Source: Crotophaga sulcirostris (taxonomy: Eukaryota > Chordata > Aves > Cuculiformes > Crotophagidae). Taken from it: a stretch of DNA of 64,000 nt. A program made the position numbers and the translations under genes. The DNA lies in NCBI GenBank assembly GCA_013397455.1, contig VYZB01001131.1:5025-69024 (forward strand), written 5' to 3'. The notes under the pieces are model-generated. The model made no database searches. It was given only the letters and a program-made list of their open reading frames with translations, and was not told the DNA's origin. Shown here piece after piece: positions 58,301-64,000 of the stretch. Position 1 is the stretch's first letter, and the number at the start of each line of letters is the position of its first letter.

Positions 58301-58893
58301 TGTAATAGATAAATAGAAGTTTTGCTTCAGCCAGATCGTGGTAGTTGAAATTAATAGGCGGTTGGGAAAAATGTAAGTTTCCAGTTTCCCAATTAAGGGG
58401 GAAGGAGACAGGGATTTACCGGCCGTGAGAGGGATGGGATTTAGCCAGGTGTAAATCAAGGACACAGGAAGGCGCTATGTGGATCATGGAATTTAGCAAA
58501 GCAATTAAGTAGCTAGATAGTGGTCTCCCCTCCTTTCCAAAGAGGGGTAGTTTATCGGTCAGTTTATAGTTAAAGAAAACAGACACAGGATCAAAGAACG
58601 GGAGGGTTTGCCAAATGTTCAAGGCTGCCTGCCCTCCTCCTGTAGCCCCGCCAGAACACCCTCCGGAGGGGGCGGTGTGCATGTATGGGAGAGGGGGGGT
58701 AACAAATGTAAATGAATCACGGGAACTTAGTTGAATATGTAGAAGTACCCTAAATAAACGTACTCGAGCGGGACCAAACAGTGTGCATAGGGGAGGGTCC
58801 ATCCTCTTATGCACCCAGCGCTGTAAATAAATTTCTTTGCTTCTAAGACTTTGTCCTCTCTAAAATTATATGTGTGAGCCGGTATTTCTCACA
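58301..58893 (+). mobile_element. Solo LTR, sister of the 50.2-kb copy
   Basis: It runs from TGTAATAGATAAATAG to CCGGTATTTCTCACA with the same TAAATAAACGTACTC, GCACCCAGCGCTG and GTAAATAAATTTC signals as the 50224-50751 copy. It carries about 60 bp extra near 58500-58570 (TAGATAGTGGTCTCCCCTCC region). Its flanks (ATCCCTTC left, CTCCCCAG right) do not give a matching target-site duplication. Confidence 0.87.
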
Positions 58894-59006
58894 CTCCCCA
58901 GCATACATCAAGAGCTTTGCAACCCTCCAGGTTAGCTATGGGCAAGTTGTTCTGCTCTGACATGAAATCCTTCTCTTATTCTCCAGGACAAATACTTTGC
59001 TCATGC

Positions 59007-59537
59007 TGATACAGTGGAATGTTACACCTAAGAATAATGGAGATAATACAGAAAGGAGGAAGGCAGAGGAATTCATAAAGTGACAACGACTGGGAGAAGG
59101 GAGGGGGAGGCTGACAACGACTGGAAGAAGGGAGGGGGAGGCTGCTGCCAAACCTGTAGCCCGGGGCATAGGGTGGACACTGTGTAAGCATAAGGTGACA
59201 ACGACAGGAAGGAGGGAGGGGGAGGCTAAGGCCAAACCCATAGCCCGGGGAATGGGGGGGACATTGTGTAAACTGGATAAGATAAGAAGAGTAAGAAATG
59301 AAAAGAACAAGGTTGAGAAAGACTGCTTACATCAATGATTTCCCTGGACTAATTGTAATAATTTGTTCCCTTTTCAATAATGCCATGCATATGTATAGAT
59401 GTACTCTTTAAATACCAAGCTCGCCAAGGAATCGGTGCGCAGGGCTTTTTGGAATTATCCAACCTGTGCCCGACGTCGCAATAAACATACCTGCTTTATA
59501 ACTCTCTGCGAGTTATGGAGTTTGTTTCCGCACGTCA
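59007..59537 (+). mobile_element. Solo LTR with 4-bp duplication and U3 repeats
   Basis: It starts TGATACAGTGGAATGTTAC and ends GTTTCCGCACGTCA. ATGC lies on both sides (59003-59006, 59538-59541). CTTTAAATACC is a TATA-like box near 59405, and GCAATAAACATACC is the polyadenylation signal. Same family as 55452-55855, in the opposite orientation. No viral coding sequence is present. Confidence 0.88.
59081..59265 (+). repeat. Amplified U3 repeats in LTR
   Basis: A 31-bp unit (TGACAACGACTGGGAGAAGG plus a GGAGGGGGAGGC end) occurs at 59081-59111, 59112-59142 and 59195-59225. The last two belong to a larger duplicated block of about 83 bp that also contains TAGCCCGGGG and GGACANTGTGTAA. The related LTR at 55.5 kb has one copy. 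Confidence 0.88.
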
Positions 59538-59541
59538 ATGC

Positions 59542-60343
59542 CTGCACTAGGGTACTGCCCTGGACTGCCAGCTCCCCAGATCCCAGCTCCTGATCACCCT
59601 GCTGCATACAAAGTGCACAAAGATAATTTCCTCCTGCTGATGGAGTGACCTAAGCACGGCTTGTTTTTTATAAGGACTTCCTCAGCATGAAAACAAAAGG
59701 GCAGATTTGGTGTTTTATAAGCAGAGAACACCCTCTGTGTGCAATCTCAACAGCTGTCGTGGTCCCCAGCGCAGCACAAGCCCTTTGAGCCAAAGATGTG
59801 CCACAGCACTGAGCCACTGTGCTTTCCTCTCTGAGGTCCTCGGTTGGCAAAGGGCCATTGGAAAGCAGGGAAAAAATTATTTCCAAAGAAGTCTGCCTTC
59901 ACCCAGTGAGATTTGCAGAGGTCAAGGTGGAGCTGGGCAGCAGCAGCCAAACTCTGAGCAGGCTCCTTGCAGCCCGTTTCTACCGTTCCTATTAGTCATT
60001 CCCCGCCGGGGTTTCTTTTTTTGCAGAAATACTTGCAAGATGACTGCTCTTCCTCCAAATGCCCATATTTGCTTGCAAACTTGGATGCAGATGTCAAATC
60101 CTCCCTTAATCATTTGGAATCTCATTATTCATGGACTTTTTGACATGAGTACATTCATTTTAAGGTGTCCTTAACACAAAAAGATTAAGCAAGGAGAAGG
60201 TGATTCATAAGTATGCAAGCTTGGTTTACCTGAAAGTGGAGGCTTGATTTATAGTTCAACACAGTGAGTTTTATGCTTGAGATGCTTTTAATTTCAAGCG
60301 CTCAATAACACTTTCAAACACAGTTACAGGCCAGACAGAGAAT
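59542..60343. other. Unique sequence
   Basis: A 155-codon plus-strand ORF (59707-60174) shows no domain or splice support. No repeat was recognised. Confidence 0.4.
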
Positions 60344-60748
60344 GGATTTGGAGCAGCCCTGAGGAGAAGGACTTGGGATGCTGGGGAGAAGTCCAACATG
60401 TGCCGGCAATGTGCGCTCACAGCCCAGAAAACCAACCATGTCCTGGGCTGCATCCAAAGCAGTGGGACCAGCAGGGCAAGGGAAGGGATTCTGCCCCCTT
60501 GTCCTACTCTTGTGAGACTCCACCTGGAGCCCTGTGTCCAGTTCTGGATTCCATAGCACAGGAAGGACACGGATCTGTTGGAGCAAGTCTAGAGGAGGCT
60601 ACAGAGATGATATGAGGGCTGGAGCATCTCCTGTACAAGGACAGGGTGAGAGAGTTGGGGTTGTTCAGCCTGGAGAAGCAAAGGCTCTGGGGAGACCTTA
60701 CAGCAGCCTCCCAGTACAGCAAGGGGCTCCATGGAAGCTGGGGAGGGG
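60344..60748 (+). mobile_element. CR1 LINE internal fragment without tail
   Basis: Plus-strand CR1 text: 'ccctgaggagaaggacttgg', 'aatgtgcgctcacagcccag', 'gaaggacacggatctgttgg' and 'gttgttcagcctggagaagc'. It breaks off after 'ggaagctggggagggg'. Confidence 0.92.
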
Positions 60749-60892
60749 ATGCACAGATGCGCTACGGGTGGGAGTTTTAAAAGCATGGCTCTGCACTGAA
60801 ATGTCACCAAGGAGGTGACAGCTATTCCTCACCCAGCACCAAAACCAACCAGATCGGTTGCGACAGGTGAAGGGCTTGGGAAGGACCTGATG

Positions 60893-61055
60893 GAGCTGCA
60901 AAATGGTGGAGTCTCCCTCCCTGGAGGGGTTCAAAAATTGTGTGGCTGTGGCTCTTAGGGACATGGTTCTGCAGGTATAGTGAGGTGGGGCTGACAGTTG
61001 GACTATATGAGTTTAGAGGTCTTTTCCAAACTTAATGATTCCATGATTCTATGAC
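60893..61055 (+). mobile_element. CR1 LINE 3' end
   Basis: 'tggagtctccctccctggag', 'ggttcaaaaattgtgtggct' and 'ttagaggtcttttccaaact', with the tail 'atgattccatgattctatga'. Its subtype differs from the piece at 60344. Confidence 0.9.
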
Positions 61056-61265
61056 CTGAGGATTTAGGCTTAGGGTTGTGTTGTGAAAAGGCACCGTGGC
61101 CCCATGGTTGTGAGCTGAGGAAACCCATCGAGCTGGGTCAGACATGTTGGGAGCAGCGATGCACGCCACAGCCTTACTGCGGTGCGGGGCTGATGTGGGG
61201 TGTGGGCTGGGAGGAGTGCGGCACTGGCTCTTCTCTGCCCCTCATCACTACCCATTCATGAATCA

Positions 61266-61412
61266 ACAACAGCCTGGAGGTGTTCAAGGCCAGGTTGGAT
61301 GGGGCTTTGAGCACCCTGATCCAGCTGGAGGTGTCCCTGCCCATGGCAGAGGGCTGGAACTGGTTGAGCTTTAAGGTCCCTTCCAACTCAAACCACTCCA
61401 TAATTCTATGAT
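61266..61412 (+). mobile_element. CR1 LINE 3' end, short
   Basis: 'gcctggaggtgttcaaggcc', 'ggttggatggggctttgagc' and 'aaggtcccttccaactcaaa', with the tail 'ccataattctatga'. Confidence 0.92.
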
Positions 61413-64000
61413 CAGGGGATCACCTTCCTTATCCCCAACCATGCAAAGCAAAGATGAATTCACCACAAAAATGGGGGATGTTGATCTGTTTTTCACCAGG
61501 TTAAGTGTGGCAAATGGTACAAATTCCAGGATCCAGAAGAAGAGGCTGCATTCAGAGCTAACGAACCAAGAGTGAAGGCTATCAGGGATGTCCATCCTAC
61601 ATCCCAAACCCAGGGCACACAGTGACATTGCTCCAGGTAACCACCAGCCCACGCCCCAGGAGGGTGCTGGACCCATGCGAGTGCAGGGGGTTGATGTGCC
61701 CCTGACACACATGCACCTACTGCTGGGTGCAGGGCTGAGCCACTTCCTGGGAAACATTTATGTAAATCAGAGTCTTTTTCCCAATAGACTCAGATTTCCT
61801 CAGACCCCAATTCCATCAGTGCCTGAGTCTATTCAGGAGGATGTCGAGGTCTGTGTGAAGAAACAGCCCAACCAGACAGTCCCACACGCCCACCCAGCGG
61901 GGAATAAATGTGCTTTTTACTGAGTTTTTCCAACTCCAGTGGTTGCTCACATCACCCTGTAATGTCACGGCACTGAACTCACGTTCCTGTTATACCCTGC
62001 CTCAGTCCCAGAAGGCTTGGAGAGAGCTCTAACGTAAGAAGCGGTGCTTTGGGTTATTGTTTTCCTCTTTGTCATCCCTTGGGGATGTGCAGGAGGACGG
62101 GTGGCCACAGCAAGGGTGACGCCCGGGGCGGTGACACACTTCCCACCGCTGTCACGCACTAGCATGGGATGCACAAGATTGGCAGGTTGCTCCTGGTATT
62201 TATCATATTGTAGGCTCCTCAGAGGTGGTGTCAGCCAGCCCATCAGAAAGCTGTCTTTGCTCCATTTTTTTAAAAAAGCATCAGAGTTCCCTCTGTCACT
62301 GCACAAGTTTAGACGGGTCAGGAATGGACCAAAGTCCACGTCAGAGGGCAGCTGTCTGGGCTGGTGGGACCTGAGGGCAGGGTCAGCCCAGGCATGCTGC
62401 TCCAGGTGTTTGTGGATACTGCCCTTAAACACAAGGACCATGGGGGTTAAGAGGTTCTGTCCAGGGGATCACAGGCCAGGTGCTAAGGCAAAGGCTGGTT
62501 CAACATCCCCCAAAGGCTGCCATAACTGTAGCATCCCAAGGGTTGCTGCACTCCCCACCCTACCACAAACAGGGAGAAAAATCCCAATCCCACGGATCCT
62601 ACATTTTCCTCCTGTTCTGCTAAGGTTGTTCTTGCAGCCCCTGGGAGCAGTGGGATTTCAGGTGATCTGCTGGCAGCAGCTGCACAGGAGCTCTAGGGGG
62701 ATGGACCCAGGCATGGCTGGTGATACCTCTTGAAGGCACCAACCCCAGGATCCAGTGCCGGATGCCCCTCCCTGCAGCAAGACCTGTGCTGCTCTCCTGC
62801 CCCGGCTACGGCCAAACGTCACTGAGGATGAGTTGGTCTCTGAGATGGGGATGGAGCAGGAGACACATGAAGCCCCAGTCTCCTCCTCTCTCCAGTCCAG
62901 ATACAAGATCCATATCCGAATTAAACCAAACTTTTGGGCATGATCCTGCAATTTAGACCACGAGAAATCAAGGGCTCACACCCCAGAGAACTGTGTAAAA
63001 GGATGTTCAGTTTTTTCATCATCCAAAGAGATTTTAGGTGAGGTTTTAAGTCGGGTCCTATTCCAGCAGGTGGGATTGGTCACCTCCAGCCCCATGGGCT
63101 TTTGGGAATTGAGTTTGGAAGTTCTTGAGACCCAGAAGCAGTTTTAGTGGGTGTTTCAAATTCCTTCTGAAACAGGGTCCAGATGTGAGGGAGGGTTCCA
63201 AAAAGCAAAATATAACTGGGCTACTAGTTAGAAGAAACTTACATGGAGCTTTAAACTTTCCAACAGAGGGGATGGATGACAAGTGTGGAAGGTCCCACAG
63301 AGGTAGAGGATCCATCTAACAGAGAAGTCATACAAACAGTTAGAAAAGGGCCAGACTGAAAAGCGGGACATGCAGTAGAAAACCATGAGTAACCATCTCA
63401 ACAACTAAACCTCATTTAATCTGGCAACAGAATAGTAGGCAAGAACAAGTATGTCCTGTGGCTGAAAAGCTAAATGAGTCATGAGAACATGCTCCAGCAG
63501 TTACAAGGGAGTTGTTTACACACTGCTTTGTGATTGAAAAAAAAGAAAATAGAGGAATAAAAGCTAAAGAACTCGCCTAAAATGAACTAAACAGGGGGAG
63601 GTTTGCACAAGCTGGCAGCATGAAGAGGAATAACTCAATAGGCCAGGGAGGTTTCCAAAGGACTCAGGGATGAACCCAGAGCCACTAATCCCTGGACAAA
63701 CCAACTTCTCATTTTGGTGCCAGGTGGGTGGAAAGTGGCAATTGTGATATTGGGGTTTGGGGGCTTAAGGATTCTGGAAGAATATGAGACCAGAAAACAC
63801 AGCTGCTCTACTGAGCAAACTGTTCGGACTTCTGAAGACTGGGATTCACAGAGATAAGAAACAGGTGAAGAACATCAATGAAGCTTTTGCCACGGGAAGT
63901 CCCATCTGGCAAATATTATGCAATATTCTGCAAATACTGGAAGTCTGCATGGGCTCAGAAAGGAGTCGATCAAATTAGTGGCAATAAAATTCAACAGGTG
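61413..64000. other. Unique sequence to the window end
   Basis: No repeat was recognised. The longest ATG-independent frame in the window (229 codons, 62044-62733, plus) lies here. It opens at GTG, its first ATG is at about 62162, and it has no recognised domain. A pyrimidine-rich tract ending GATGTGCAG at about 62092 could act as an acceptor. It may be chance in GC-rich DNA. Confidence 0.4.

Noticed and set aside
58301..59537. The two neighbouring LTRs as one provirus
   Set aside because: They belong to different families, the second has its own ATGC duplication, and only 113 bp separates them.
62044..62733. The longest open frame free of Ns (229 codons, +) as a gene
   Set aside because: It opens at GTG rather than ATG, has no recognised domain and lies in GC-rich DNA where stops are rarer. 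One such frame is roughly expected by chance. The splice support is a single possible acceptor.

Overview
The window looks like nuclear DNA of a bird. The main evidence is about thirty copies of the 3' end of CR1 LINEs, recognisable by their conserved 3' tail (runs of ATTCTATG and the GGTTTGGGTTGGAAGGGACC block), plus several solo LTRs of endogenous retroviruses. There are no bacterial-type operons, no CRISPR arrays, and I saw no rRNA or tRNA genes. The base composition and the many short ORFs with no family resemblance fit intronic or intergenic vertebrate sequence. There is one assembly gap of 494 Ns (12465-12958).

No complete protein-coding gene can be read. Several minus-strand segments have open frames bounded by good splice signals: 44980-45094, 42452-42569, 14695-14813, 7269-7346 and 1990-2218. 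A coding-like open frame (17088-17570) and weaker candidates (13594-13763, 51229-51266) lie on the same strand. All are on the minus strand, so they may be exons of one or more genes transcribed right to left. Their reading phases do not join directly, so exons are missing or more than one transcript is involved. I do not recognise the protein(s). These are sequence-level predictions only.

Layout. 1-10 kb: CR1 fragments, two candidate exons and long unique stretches. 10.8-13.6 kb: a minus-strand LTR with tandem U3 repeats, a CR1, then a CR1 interrupted by a G-rich tandem repeat and the assembly gap. 13.6-25 kb: candidate exons, a mosaic CR1 (18.3-19.1 kb) and about 6 kb of unique sequence. 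25-35 kb: CR1s, a roughly 150-bp local direct duplication (26.25 and 28.06 kb), a CR1 nested in a CR1 (30.2-31.1 kb) and a plus-strand LTR (34.2-34.4 kb). 35-45 kb: CR1 fragments and two candidate exons. 46-60 kb: an LTR-rich zone with six complete or near-complete LTRs and one LTR fragment, including a CR1 interrupted twice (54.7-56.1 kb) and an 18-bp minisatellite (57.45 kb). 60-64 kb: three plus-strand CR1 pieces and unique sequence.

The most informative structures are the insertions that can be ordered in time, three LTRs with clean target-site duplications (two more are tentative or absent), amplified repeats in LTR U3 regions, and a palindromic motif shared at the same place in distinct LTR types. 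I found no evidence of a new multi-gene system.
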